Assembly (NCBI GenBank): GCA_958496175.1
Contig: OY292277.1
Span: 54,633,050-54,697,049, forward strand
Reading direction: 5' to 3'
DNA from: Sisyra terminalis
Lineage: Eukaryota > Arthropoda > Insecta > Neuroptera > Sisyridae
Length of the DNA stretch: 64,000 nucleotides
Shown piece after piece: positions 48,943-59,200 of the stretch. Both the position numbers and the translations under genes were made by a program. The notes under the pieces were generated by a model that worked only from the letters and a program-made list of their open reading frames with translations, was not told the origin of the DNA and ran no database searches. Each line of letters starts with the position of its first letter. Within the stretch, counting starts at the first letter, position 1.

Positions 48943-49008
48943 TAGCTGATCCCCGCGACTTCGTCTACGTAACGTATTTTATTTTTCTTATTCTTTTACG
49001 AAAAATTT
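48943..49008 (-). mobile_element. Helitron 3'-end fragment
   Basis: The plus strand reads CTAGCTGATCCCCGCGACTT then CGTCTACGTAACG, i.e. the last ~65 bp of the Helitron in reverse. It sits in the right arm of the palindrome in mirror position to the full Helitron in the left arm. Confidence 0.7.
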
Positions 49009-49090
49009 ATGGTATGATTTTTATATATTATTATATCAGATTATACTACATAAATTGGACCGCAATATATCCCATATATTGTATACTCAT

Positions 49091-51098
49091 TCATAGAAAA
49101 TTCAAAACAAATCCAACGATAATTATTTTAAGAAAAAATTTATTTCTCATCGTTTTAATCACTGAAAATAAAATTTCCAAGTATATCATCAATTACTGAG
49201 ATAGTGTTTCTTGAAATTTCAAGTTGTAAATAAAAATAAGGGTAGAGGGATAAAGTGATTTTATTGTTGTCAAGGTAAATGCGACAGGATAACAATGATA
49301 ACAATAGAGCAGGGAGGGTTTTTTGTGGTGGCAGGCAGCCAATGTGCGAGGAGCAATTCGTTATGGATCGAGAGATCCATCGAGGCCTTGCTCGATGGTC
49401 CAGCCTCTGTCTCTCTTTTGTCCATTCGGATACCGACAGGCGAAAAGGACAAACAATGGATTTCCCAGTGCCAATATAATAAGATGATGGGAGCACATGT
49501 GTCCACCATATGCTGGCACCTAAAAACACCTCCACATTCCTGTCGCCAGGACAATTTACGTTTGACGAACGCCTCCGTAACGTAACGTGAGAGATTTCAG
49601 GTGGAAGAAAATTTCATCATTTCATCAGTCGCTCTGTGTAAAAAGTGATTTTTTTTTTCGTGCTCAATTCTGTGATAGTGATAGTGATAACAATGAAAGC
49701 ACCCGTTAGTTACATTGGTCAGTATTGTTTTTATAACATCAAATTTAAGGGAAAAAAATTCTCCAAACCCTCTCCAATTTCCACACACCACCACCAAGTC
49801 ATTAAAACATTGAGATTTATTCAACCAACAAATGACACAAATTTAAAATTTAAAACACATCTCTTTGCATCATCATGAAAATTATGAAAAATGAACACCG
49901 CCTGCTTTTGTGTAATATCAATATATGAAAATTATATGTAAATAGGACCGCAGCGACGACAGCACTCGTTATAAACGAGGAGACGATAGAGCTACGATGG
50001 AAACCAACAAACATCCTACGTTTACCATAAATCGAAACGGGAAACAGAGACGAAAGTCTAAAAGCCCCTTAGACTTTTCCTATATCTCCCAGTCATCCCC
50101 CAACCCCTACGATCACGTCCCCTATGGATGCCATCGAAATAAAAAGAGACTGGCCATGCAGTCGAGAATTATTTTGCAAAATTCACTTGAATTGCATTTG
50201 CATATATAGGCAAACAAAAATGCAATCATTAAAGTCAGTAGCAATTTTTTGCTCGATTTAAGTGCGACAAATGCACTTGTCAACCTGTAGATATGTACCA
50301 CATTATTTTTACAATTCTCAAGATCAAAATTAAAAAAAAATATTTATCTAACAGTCGATAAAGGTGATTTCGTCAGTGTATTATAGTGGCAAATTTTAAA
50401 TAAAAATTGAAAAGACAAAAACAATGTTTGTGCTGATGTAGACGGGTAGAAGTTATACTTCTTTGGTATAGTTAAAAATATGTTTTCAATTTCTTCCGGT
50501 AGTGCCTGAATTGGCACACCAGTTTGTGATAACTAAAATATGATACAATTATGACTAGAGTAAATTTGTTCATAGATCTGTCAAAATTATAATCAAAGTC
50601 ATCGAGCCCCCATTTATTTTTTCCTTTTTTTTTTTAAGCTCAGCGCTTTCTCGTGGTCGTCGTTAGAACTGTTACCACTGTCACATTTTCCTTCACTCCT
50701 TAAATAATATCATTACAATCAAGAAAATGAATCTTATAAACATATATTCAATGCTTTGTTTTATATTTTATTTTAACAAATTAGTTTTCTTAAGAATATT
50801 CTCAAATGAATTAAATATTTAAAAATTGACCTAACCTATTAAATTTCAACTGTCATAAATGCCCACATGTTTTAACTGCATGTCAACCGCCAAAATTCTA
50901 ACCCTACTTTTATGTCGACGAGAGGAGAGAATATATATTTTGTGCAAATAAGCTGTGGAAGGGGTTCGAGCACTTAGCAAATTGAGGGGAAATGACAGTT
51001 TAAATTTAACATTGCTTTATAGGCAACATTTACTCTAGTTATATACTCTCTTTGGATACAATTACAAACACAATTTGCTTTTAATATCAAAATACATA
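49091..51098. other. Intergenic with two more complex islands
   Basis: Islands at about 49280-49600 and 49950-50220 are less AT-rich than their surroundings and have open frames on both strands, but no family resemblance or matched splice sites. They could be regulatory, non-coding exons or old mobile elements. A 70-codon plus frame at 49997-50209 is the most protein-like; I do not call it a gene. Confidence 0.35.
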
Positions 51099-51365
51099 TA
51101 GTCTAAGAGCCAGTGGCTGGCTACCTGTATATATTTGACCAGACTTAGACGTTAGTCACTAAGTCCAGCGTGGCGGGCGTAGGTGTAGCACAGGTACGTC
51201 AGGTGTTAAAAATTGACTAATTTTAAAAGTATTTGACCACGGCTACCGTTTGAAAATTTTAAAATATAATATTTTTACTGTTGAAAAATAACCATGGCAG
51301 ATCATTATCGCGCGGTTAACTTAGTGGCAGACAATTTTGAGGACACCAAAAATATTAAATTTTGA

Positions 51366-51490
51366 ATGGATGATAATATATATATATGTCTTTGAGATTC
51401 AATTTAAAAATTACTTTATTACGACGCGTTTCAACAGTTTTTGACTGTCATCATCAGGTAATAATAATAATAATCATAATCATAATTTTG
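51366..51490 (-). mobile_element. Short Penelope-like or retrozyme-like fragment with hammerhead motif
   Basis: Comparison of the two arms of the host foldback shows that only the left arm has this segment, flanked by AATTTTGAA on both sides (about 51358-51366 and 51483-51491). It carries an (AAT)n-like run and the hammerhead-like motif at 51416-51464. No coding capacity. Assignment to Penelope-like elements rests on the ribozyme and is inferred. Confidence 0.6.
51416..51464 (-). ncRNA. Hammerhead ribozyme-like motif (type I)
   Basis: On the minus strand: TTATTAC, CTGATGA, ACAGT-loop-ACTGT, GAAAC, GC, GTC, GTAATAA. Stem I is 7 perfect base pairs (TTATTAC/GTAATAA), stem II is 5 (ACAGT/ACTGT) and stem III is the minimal AC-GC-GT form with a predicted cut after GTC. 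The conserved core (CUGAUGA, GAAA, UH before the cut) is complete. Short-stem-III type I hammerheads are known from Penelope-like retroelements. Activity is untested. Confidence 0.7.
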
Positions 51491-51518
51491 AAATTTGAAA
51501 AACCAGATCTGTCACTAA

Positions 51519-52323
51519 TCTATACTAATATATAAAATTCTTACGTCTGTCTGTACATTTCGATTTTGAACCCAATTGTAGGGTAAACATTTGTTTTTTT
51601 ATTCCAAATTTAACATTTTTAAAATTTTTGTCTGTCTGTCTGTGTGTCCCGATTTAACTAAAGAATGGAACAACCGAATTTTATGAAATTTGATATAAAG
51701 ATACAACACAATTTTCCACAGACTATAGGCTACTTATCATTCCAAAAAAATAATAAGGGAAGGTATTCCCTAGGGATGAAAACAGAAATTTTTACTTTAG
51801 ATAGGTGAGTTATATATCATTGAAAAGGTAATTCAAAGTTAGAAATTAATCTGTAAAAATATTTTTATCGGAACTAATAAAAAGCACAGTAAATTCAATT
51901 TAAAGTTTAAAAAATTGCCTCTTTGAAATATAAGACACATAGTTGATGTTAATAGCGATGTTAATAGAGATTCCTACTAATATTCAAAATCTAGACCCTT
52001 AACTTCTGTTATTTTAACGCGAGTATTTTGATAAGTTTCGACTTATTTTAGTCATAATTAAGACCGAATTTATTTATGTATAGATGGTGATTGATTTACG
52101 GATTATTTGGTCCACGGTAGGTAAACCTATCGTAGTTATACGCAATAGACATACTCATTTTAGATATTTATAAATATTTTTGTGTTTTTAAGTATGATTA
52201 TGTTTTTCGTAAAAGAAATAAGAAAAATAAAAATTTCCATATACTACCACTACAAGGAACAAACCCAAAAAAAAAAACAATCAACACCAACGTTACGCAG
52301 ACGAAGTCGCGGGGATCAGCTAG
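51519..52323 (+). mobile_element. Non-autonomous Helitron nested in foldback
   Basis: TCTATACTAATATATAAAATTC start, CGAAGTCGCGGGGATCAG CTAG end, A and T flanks. 805 bp and very similar in its first 450 bp to the copy at 45357, including the CAGACAGACAGA-type run (here GTCTGTCTGTCTG). Confidence 0.9.
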
Positions 52324-52603
52324 TATATCATAAGCTTCTAAGACTACAATGAAAAAAATAAATTAATGGCAGATCTGGTTTATCAAATTTTGAAAATTTC
52401 ATATTTTTTGGTATTCTCAAAATTGTCTGCCACTAAGTTAACCACGCGATAATGGTCTGTCATGGTTATTTTTCAATAGTATTATTAATATATTTTAAAA
52501 TTTCCAAACGGTAGCCGTGGTCAAATACTTTTAAAATTAGTCAATTTTTAATACCTGATGTACCTGCACACCACCTTCGGCAGCCGCACTGGACTTAGTG
52601 ACT

Positions 52604-52749
52604 CAAGGTTTATAAAATACACAGGTGGCCTCATGGTGGCTACGAAGAAATTCGTACATATCTTCAGACTGATTCAATTTCAAAATTCTTCGTATGACGT
52701 CATTTTTTTTCTAATGGAGACAACATTTTTCTAATGTTTACAAACCTTG
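52604..52749. mobile_element. MITE, 9-bp TSD, copy 1
   Basis: 146 bp, ends CAAGGTTTATAAAATACACAG and its inverse ...GTTTACAAACCTTG, with exact 9-bp duplication TTAGTGACT (52595-52603, 52750-52758). 9-bp duplications are typical of Mutator-like elements. No coding capacity. Confidence 0.85.
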
Positions 52750-52864
52750 TTAGTGACTAACGAATTCATGTATGTTCGGTTACGGAGACTATACAAAAAT
52801 TTAAGTCTGGTCAAATGTATACAGGTAGCCAGCCACTGGCTCTTAGCCTAATAATACCCAAACT

Positions 52865-52960
52865 TCCTATTACAGTAACGGCGTCACATTTCATTGAAAT
52901 TTTAGTCTGATTATTTTTTCATAGCGCCACTAAAGAAGTATAACTTCAAAAATGTAAACA
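52865..52960. repeat. Dispersed repeat fragment
   Basis: Related to 26010-26110 (AACTTCCTAYTRYAGTAACGG, CTAAAGAAGTATAACTTCA). Function and class unknown. Confidence 0.5.
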
Positions 52961-53235
52961 ACATTCGACCAACATCCATTTTGTACTTCAATTTTTTAAA
53001 TGTAATAATTCAATGAAGGAAAAGGGAAATATATCAACTCTTCTTTTATATTACAAGTTGATATCTAACATTGTAACATGAATATATGGCTAGAATATAA
53101 TTTTTGGTAGGTTATTGAGTACTACATGTATTCACTTCAAATTTTATCTTTACCAAAAACAAAAAAGGATGCAATTGAAAACCTATCATTGATTTTTCTT
53201 GCAAAAATGCCTGCAAAGTGCAGGATATAAGTACC

Positions 53236-53370
53236 CAAGGTTTACAAATTACACAGGTCGCCTCATTAGAAAAAAAATTTTGAAATTTGAATCAGTCTGA
53301 AGATATGTACGAATTTCTTCTGCATACGTCACGTAGCGCATGAGGCCACCTGTGTATTTTATAAACATTG
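53236..53370. mobile_element. MITE, 9-bp TSD, copy 2
   Basis: 135 bp, same family as 52604 (CAAGGTTTACAAATTACACAGG ... CCTGTGTATTTTATAAACATTG, with longest conserved run under 20 bp), exact 9-bp duplication ATAAGTACC (53227-53235, 53371-53379). Confidence 0.85.
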
Positions 53371-53379
53371 ATAAGTACC

Positions 53380-54325
53380 TACTAAGCACCTTAAAAAAGT
53401 TGTATTAAAATCGTGGAATTTATTTTTAGTGTTACACAGAAACTAACGGTTTCAATTATATTGAAACAAAACGAAGAAAACACTTGTGGCCATCAACCAC
53501 TGTGAAAATAGAAAGAGAAACAGGACAGAGAATGTGGCACATGCAAGTGAACAAAGGACCGACTAATGGCCATAAGGAAAATTAAGCATTGACAAGTTGA
53601 AAACAAGAAACTGAAACAAATGTATTATGTGGAAAGATTTTTAATGTTCAGGCAATAGGCATTTCTTGGAAGTTACAACAATAACATCTCTAAAGATTTC
53701 CTCATAAGTTTTTGCGATTTAATAAATAATAATAAAACACTTACAATAATATATGTACGTAATTGCCATTATTGTTTTACTATTGTTTTTTTTTTTTTGC
53801 GTTCGCTTTATGTGCTTTCAAATCCACCAAGCGGTTTATAAGTTATTTGTTGTAATTTTTCCAACGACCGACGACGACGACGACGCGGACGTGAAACTTG
53901 CAGAGATTGTTTCTAATATGCGCTAACGGAACCGGCAAGTTATATTCAAATTAACCTAAAGAGGGATTATGTTGGAAAGTTCGTATGCACTATGTGGACT
54001 CTAGAATTATCGTTTGCGATGAACTTTCAACAGTTAATTTGAATCTTTTAGGAGGAGATAAACAGAAACTTGTATGTTGACAAGTTCCAATTATAATTAT
54101 ACTCGCTTAATTAAATGCTTGCATTTTTAAAATTTCTATTCGTTCAATATTATTAAGTATCTATTAATTTGACAATACCTTATTTGTATCGTAGTAGTTC
54201 TTGATATTCAAATCCATTTCCATTTCCAAAAAAATCCTCAAACTATCAATAACTAGATCCAATTCAATGAAGGCAGTTTCCATTTGCAGGCTAATACCGA
54301 GACACTTTCCAAATAACGCACATTT
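53380..54325. other. Sim-upstream or intronic sequence, no gene seen
   Basis: AT-rich with a short (GAC)n run near 53868-53884. No coding frame supported. Confidence 0.4.
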
Positions 54326-54329
54326 AAGT

Positions 54330-54660
54330 TATTTTATCACAATTTTCACTTTAATAACTTAAAATTTATTAAAACATTTGTTCGTAGCAATCATAAATGC
54401 AAAAATAATGAAACTTTTATGAAGAAATGTACAAACATTTCTTAATCGATGAATTTTTGCCATCGACAAAAGCATGTCTAGAAAATTTGACAGGTAGCCA
54501 TCTCGCGCAAAAACCAAAAACTATCAACAGTTGCGCTTTTTTTAAATCATTGAAAAAAATAATTTTTAATATTTAATAGAGTTTAGTTGGTAGAAAATTT
54601 ATTGTTAACAATCTAAAAAGCAGATAAACAGTCAATTATTGAATTTAAGAGATTTCTCAT
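54330..54660. repeat. Diverged dispersed repeat, copy B
   Basis: Pairs with 30780-31130 (see that entry); similarity ends shortly before the mariner element at 54772. Confidence 0.65.
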
Positions 54661-54771
54661 TGCATAAAAATCATACAGTTTTGATAATTTTAAGCATTCC
54701 GAAAAAAACTACCACCCCCAAAAAATGGGGTAGTACTAGTGAGCATTCTGTTGACTTTTACTGATATTATA

Positions 54772-55686
54772 TTGGGAGTACAAATAAGTTTCCGCCGTTT
54801 TTTAACACAAATTAAATATTTATTATAGAAGAACGGTAATATAAATTTATTTAAAATATTGCCCATCACTTGCAACCACTTTTTCCCATCTCTCAGGCAG
54901 CATTCGAATCCCACGTCTGAAGAACTCCTTGTCTTTTGAGGCTATCCACGAATCAACCCAATTTTTGGTATCCTCATAAGATGTGAACGGCTGCGCCGTC
55001 AGAGCATGTGCCATGGACCGGAACAGGTGATAATCGGACGGTGCAATGTCTGGTGAATACAGCGGGGGGGGGTAACACTTCCCAATCAAGTGTTTGCAAG
55101 TACTTTTTCACGGGAGCCGCAACATGTGGACGAGCATTGTCATGCAGAAGAATAATTTTTTCGTGTCTAGAATAGCCTAGAATAGTCTAGAATAGAATAG
55201 AGACTGCTTGCTGAGTGACTTCTAATGTTAGAGCAAGTTCTCTTTTGTGTTTGAGATGAATCTTCCTCCAATAATTCCTCCAATTCTGCATCCTCGTAAA
55301 TTTTTGGCGTTCCACTGCGATCTTTGTCTTCTACGTCGAAATCACCGTTTTTAAACTTTTGAAACCACTCTCGACACGTTCTCTCTCACTCAAAGCACCC
55401 TCACCATATGCTTCTACGATCAATTGATGCGCCTCAGCAGCAGATTTCTTTAAATTAAAGAAGTAAACTAATATTTCCCGCAAATGACGCTTACTTGGCT
55501 CAAATTTTGACATTTTCAACTTACAAAAATTATATTTTACCAATATAAAATCAATAATATTAATAGGTTATGTTGTTCTTGAATGTCCAAACTATTTTTT
55601 AAGCCGGTTATCATCTGCGAAAGCTAACCGAAACTCCGTGTCGCACCATCTACAATAAAACGGCGGAAACTTATTTGTACACCTAA
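54772..55686 (-). mobile_element. Mariner (Tc1/mariner) element, internally deleted and frameshifted
   Basis: Terminal inverted repeats of about 30 bp (TTGGGAGTACAAATAAG at the left, the inverse of TTAGGTGTACAAATAAG at the right) with TA duplications (54770-54771, 55687-55688). The minus strand encodes transposase pieces: N-terminal MSKFEPSKRHLREILVYFF (from 55513), LHDNARPH with the second catalytic Asp (near 55150), and YSPDIAPSDYHLF to a C-terminal stop near 54847. At 915 bp it is shorter than a usual ~1.3-kb mariner: the segment between the helix-turn-helix part and the catalytic core is missing, and a frameshift lies at a G8 run near 55064-55071. Confidence 0.92.
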
Positions 55687-55885
55687 TATTATTTTATTCA
55701 TAAACATTTTAGCGTCAAGTGGCAGTGAATAAATTATACGAAAATAACAACAATTTTAGTAAATTTCCCTAGTTCTAGGACCAAAATACTATCAAATACA
55801 TCAAGATTCATCCAAATCTTTAAACTAAAATTTGCAATAATCGAGAAAATCTTATTTATCAATTGTTTTTTTTTTTCGGTTTCAG

Positions 55886-56227
55886 GTCGATCATACCTTG
55901 CTCGTAGCAACACCAACTATTCGCCCCGCCATACAAAAGGCGGGGGCGCTGGTGGTGGAGGATCATCATCCCCCGACAGTAGCACAAACCTTAACAACAA
56001 CAATAACAACGACCCCAACCACAACAATAACACTTCAGCGATTTCCATAGCGATGAAGGAAAAATCCAAAAATGCGGCTCGTAGCCGACGCGAAAAAGAA
56101 AACGCCGAATTTCTAGAGCTTGGCAAACTGCTACCCTTACCGACCGCCACCACATCCCAGCTGGACAAAGCCTCCATAATCCGACTAACGACCAGCTACT
56201 TGAAAATGCGACAAGTCTTTCCAGATG
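55886..56227 (+). CDS. sim: sim exon: N-terminal linker and bHLH
   Basis: Acceptor (T)n-CGGTTTCAG ends at 55885; donor G|GTACG at 56228. Open throughout from the acceptor ([12 protein letters not shown], then Gly-, Ser- and Asn-rich) to the bHLH. The Met at 56053 aligns with the start of many Sim proteins, so translation could also begin there in some transcripts. Confidence 0.93.
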
Positions 56228-59200
56228 GTACGAAATTTCATTTCTTATATTTAAATGCAAAACATTTTCGAAATAAATTATTCGTTCATTTAACAAACAT
56301 TTTATTATATCAATTCGATATTGAATCTTTTCGAAATTCGATGACATTCAAAACGACCTCAATACAATTTCAATCTCGACAAGCCTAATAAATAATCGGG
56401 ACAAAGAGGCCGAGAACGCCCTTAACACGCATCCCTAATCCATAATTTCGGGGTCCCTGCTCAAGATGTTATCGTACTTTCAATAACCCAAGTCCCTGGT
56501 TTCCAAAGAGAGAAAAAAATACCACACCATACAATAATAATATTAACAACAACAACATTAATATTTTGTTGATTTTTATCGGAAGATGTGTCTCAAAAGA
56601 AGAGGCTATTACCAAATGGTGTTTGTTTAATTTTTTCTAGGTCTGGGTACGGCTTGGGGTGCAACACCCCCGGCTGCCGGGCCACGTGAGGCCACAATCA
56701 AGGAGCCCGGAACTCATTTGTTACAATCACTCGATGGCTTTATCTTTGTCGTCGCTCCCGATGGAAAAATTATGTACATATCAGAAACGGCTGCTGTCCA
56801 TCTTGGACTTTCGCAAGTACGTACACTACAATCCAAGGTTTATAAATTACACAGGTTGCCGCCCCATTAGAAAATAAAATATGACGTCATACGAAGAATT
56901 TTGAAATTTGAATCAGTCTGAAGATATGTACGAATTTCTTCTGGATACGTCACGTAGCGCATGAGGCCACCTGTGTATTTTATAAATCTTGCACTACAAT
57001 TTAAACTCCTCTCACCTATGATAATTTAGACCAATTCTAAAGCTCTAATCAAAAGGTAAAAGTCAGAAACTTTTAAAAGTCCTAATGCCTCGAGAAAGAA
57101 ATGCAATATGTGTAAATTTTTATTAAAATTTGGTAACTTAACTGAGTCTTTTTTAAACACGACCAAAAATTGATTCAATTAAAATACTTTTTTTTTTAAA
57201 TCCATTGTTTATCAAACATTCATAATAATCATATTTTTTACGACAGCTATTAGAAAAAACTCGATTCTCAATTTTACCATTGAAACCAAAAGTAAACTTA
57301 AGGGTGGATCACCGTCAAAACGTAAAAACAAATGACTTTTTTAAAACTGCTGCCATTTTTTTAAGAGATATTAAAAAACGGTCTTCTGCATGTAAAAGTT
57401 GAAGTTTTGAACTATTTTTTTTTTATTTGCCCCGATATGTTCCCCCCCTCCCCCTTTTACATCGCTTTAAAAAAGGGTCCTCAAAAATGAGGAGGCAAAC
57501 AAGGGGAGACAAGTTTTCTCGGAAACCGGAAGTCGGATCATGATTTTCCAAAGAATGTAGGTTTTGGTAATGCGTCTTCTTGGTACTGAACCTCGAAAAT
57601 CCGAAAAAAGTTGAAAATTCACAAAATGGCGTGACTTTGAAAAAAAAGTTAAAAAAAACGACCTTTTTTTGGACCTTTCCCTCTCTCCCACTTTGAGGGG
57701 GGAGGTTTGGCAAATTTCAGAAGTTCAGTACCAAGAAGACGTGTTGAACTATAACACTCTCCAGTTTCAAGTCAATCCGTCGGATAGTTTCTGAGAAATC
57801 TTGTCTCCCAGTTTTAAAAAGTTGATTTCGAGAAAAACGCAATTAAAGTTTTTTTAAAATATTTTTTTTACGTTACTATCAATTAATTCAATTTTTATGT
57901 ATATATGTCTATATAGTGTGTATACAATATATAAGATATATTGCAGTCCAATTTATGTAGTATAATTTAATATAATAATATATAAAAATCATACCACAAA
58001 CATAAATTTGAACAGAAGTTCAAACAAAAATATTCGTGACGTATTCCGATTGCCAAGCAATCTTCCTCAGTGGTCATCAAGTAGTTTGGATCACTCCGTA
58101 ACTGCTTTGTGATGATTCATGTGAAAAGAGTGATCCATACTACTTAATGACCACTGAGGAAGATTGCTTGGCAATCGAAATACGTATCTGGGCAATACGT
58201 CACGAATATTTTTGTTTGAACTTCTGTTCAAATTTATGTTTTTTATATATTATTATAGTAAATTATACTACATAAATTGGACTGCAATATATCTTATATA
58301 TTGTATACACAGTATAACTGTTCAAAGTCAGCGAAAAAATCGTATTTTGATGTATATATAGGTCTATAACTCGAAATATTTCGAATATCGACAAATCCTT
58401 TTAATACGTTATTCTTGAATGTTATAAGAAGACATTTATGGAAAAAAAAATCGAAATTTTTTTTTTCTGACGGTGATCCACCCTTAAAGCTTTTTCGATT
58501 TACTCGAAAACTGCGACAATTCATATACTCGTATATCCAGCTATGGTATATAACATTCTACAATACATAGATGCCTACGCCTTTAAGTATTTTCTTGAAA
58601 ATGGGATAGCTATAACTTAATGAAATGTTCTGTAATTATTTAGATCGAACTAACCGGAAATAGTATCTATGAATATATTCATCCGGACGACCATGACGAA
58701 ATGACGGCGGTTCTGAGTTGTGCAGTGCCGCCGGTAGGACCTCCGCTGGCCAGTTTGTCGGCAGGACTCACCGCCGGAATATCAGGACCGTCTGGAGGAC
58801 CTCCGATAGGACATCACCGCATCGAACACCATCGCATTGAATATGAAAGTGAACGGACATTTTTTCTTCGAATGAAATGTGTTTTAGCCAAACGAAATGC
58901 CGGATTAACAACGGCCGGATACAAGGTATCGTCTTTTTGTCTCGATTTTTATCACATACAACCACGCTTTGCTACCATTTGTTCTGAAACTTAATAAAAA
59001 AAATAAAATATTATTTAGCTGACCAAAATGTTGATATCAGTTAAGAAGTGGCAACATTTTTTTGACCCAACGGTAGGTAGAAGTCTATGGTGGAAAAATG
59101 GGAAATTTTGCGGGAGAAAAGTTGCCGGGGAGACAATAAATAAAGTGCATTATGCACAGCAACGTTCATTGGCCTTGATATGTATATATGAATAAGCTAG

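Larger units (their letters stand above)
47717..49090. mobile_element. Palindromic retroelement-like insert, copy interrupted twice by Helitron sequence
   Basis: The left arm begins near TTTTTTTTCGCAGACTTTGAAC and GTACAATATATAGGATATATTGCGG. The right arm ends with the inverse, CCGCAATATATCCCATATATTGTATAC (49069-49086). A Helitron occupies 47808-48675 in the left arm and a Helitron tail 48943-49008 the right arm. Minus-strand 48754-48794 has an intact hammerhead-like core; the opposite arm has lost CTGAGGA. Confidence 0.7.
51099..52850. mobile_element. Large foldback element with three nested insertions
   Basis: Inverted ends TAGTCTAAGAGCCAGTGG and CCACTGGCTCTTAGCCTA. Arms share blocks such as TTTGACCACGGCTACCG / CGGTAGCCGTGGTCAAA and CGCGGTTAACTTAGTGGCAG / its inverse. 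Inserted in it are a hammerhead-bearing fragment (about 51366-51490), a Helitron (51519-52323) and a 146-bp MITE (52604-52749). No exact 8-bp duplication is seen at the ends (AATACATA versus ATAATACC). Confidence 0.8.
57302..58483. mobile_element. TTAA-target inverted-repeat element, copy 2 (interrupted), in sim intron
   Basis: TTAA flanks (57298-57301, 58484-58487), ends GGGTGGATCACCGTCA and TGACGGTGATCCACCC. Nearly identical to 14914-15594 outside a palindromic insertion at 57914-58349. No transposase. Confidence 0.87.

Noticed and set aside
51099..52850. 8-bp target duplication for the large foldback
   Set aside because: Flanks AATACATA and ATAATACC do not match, so no TSD is claimed.
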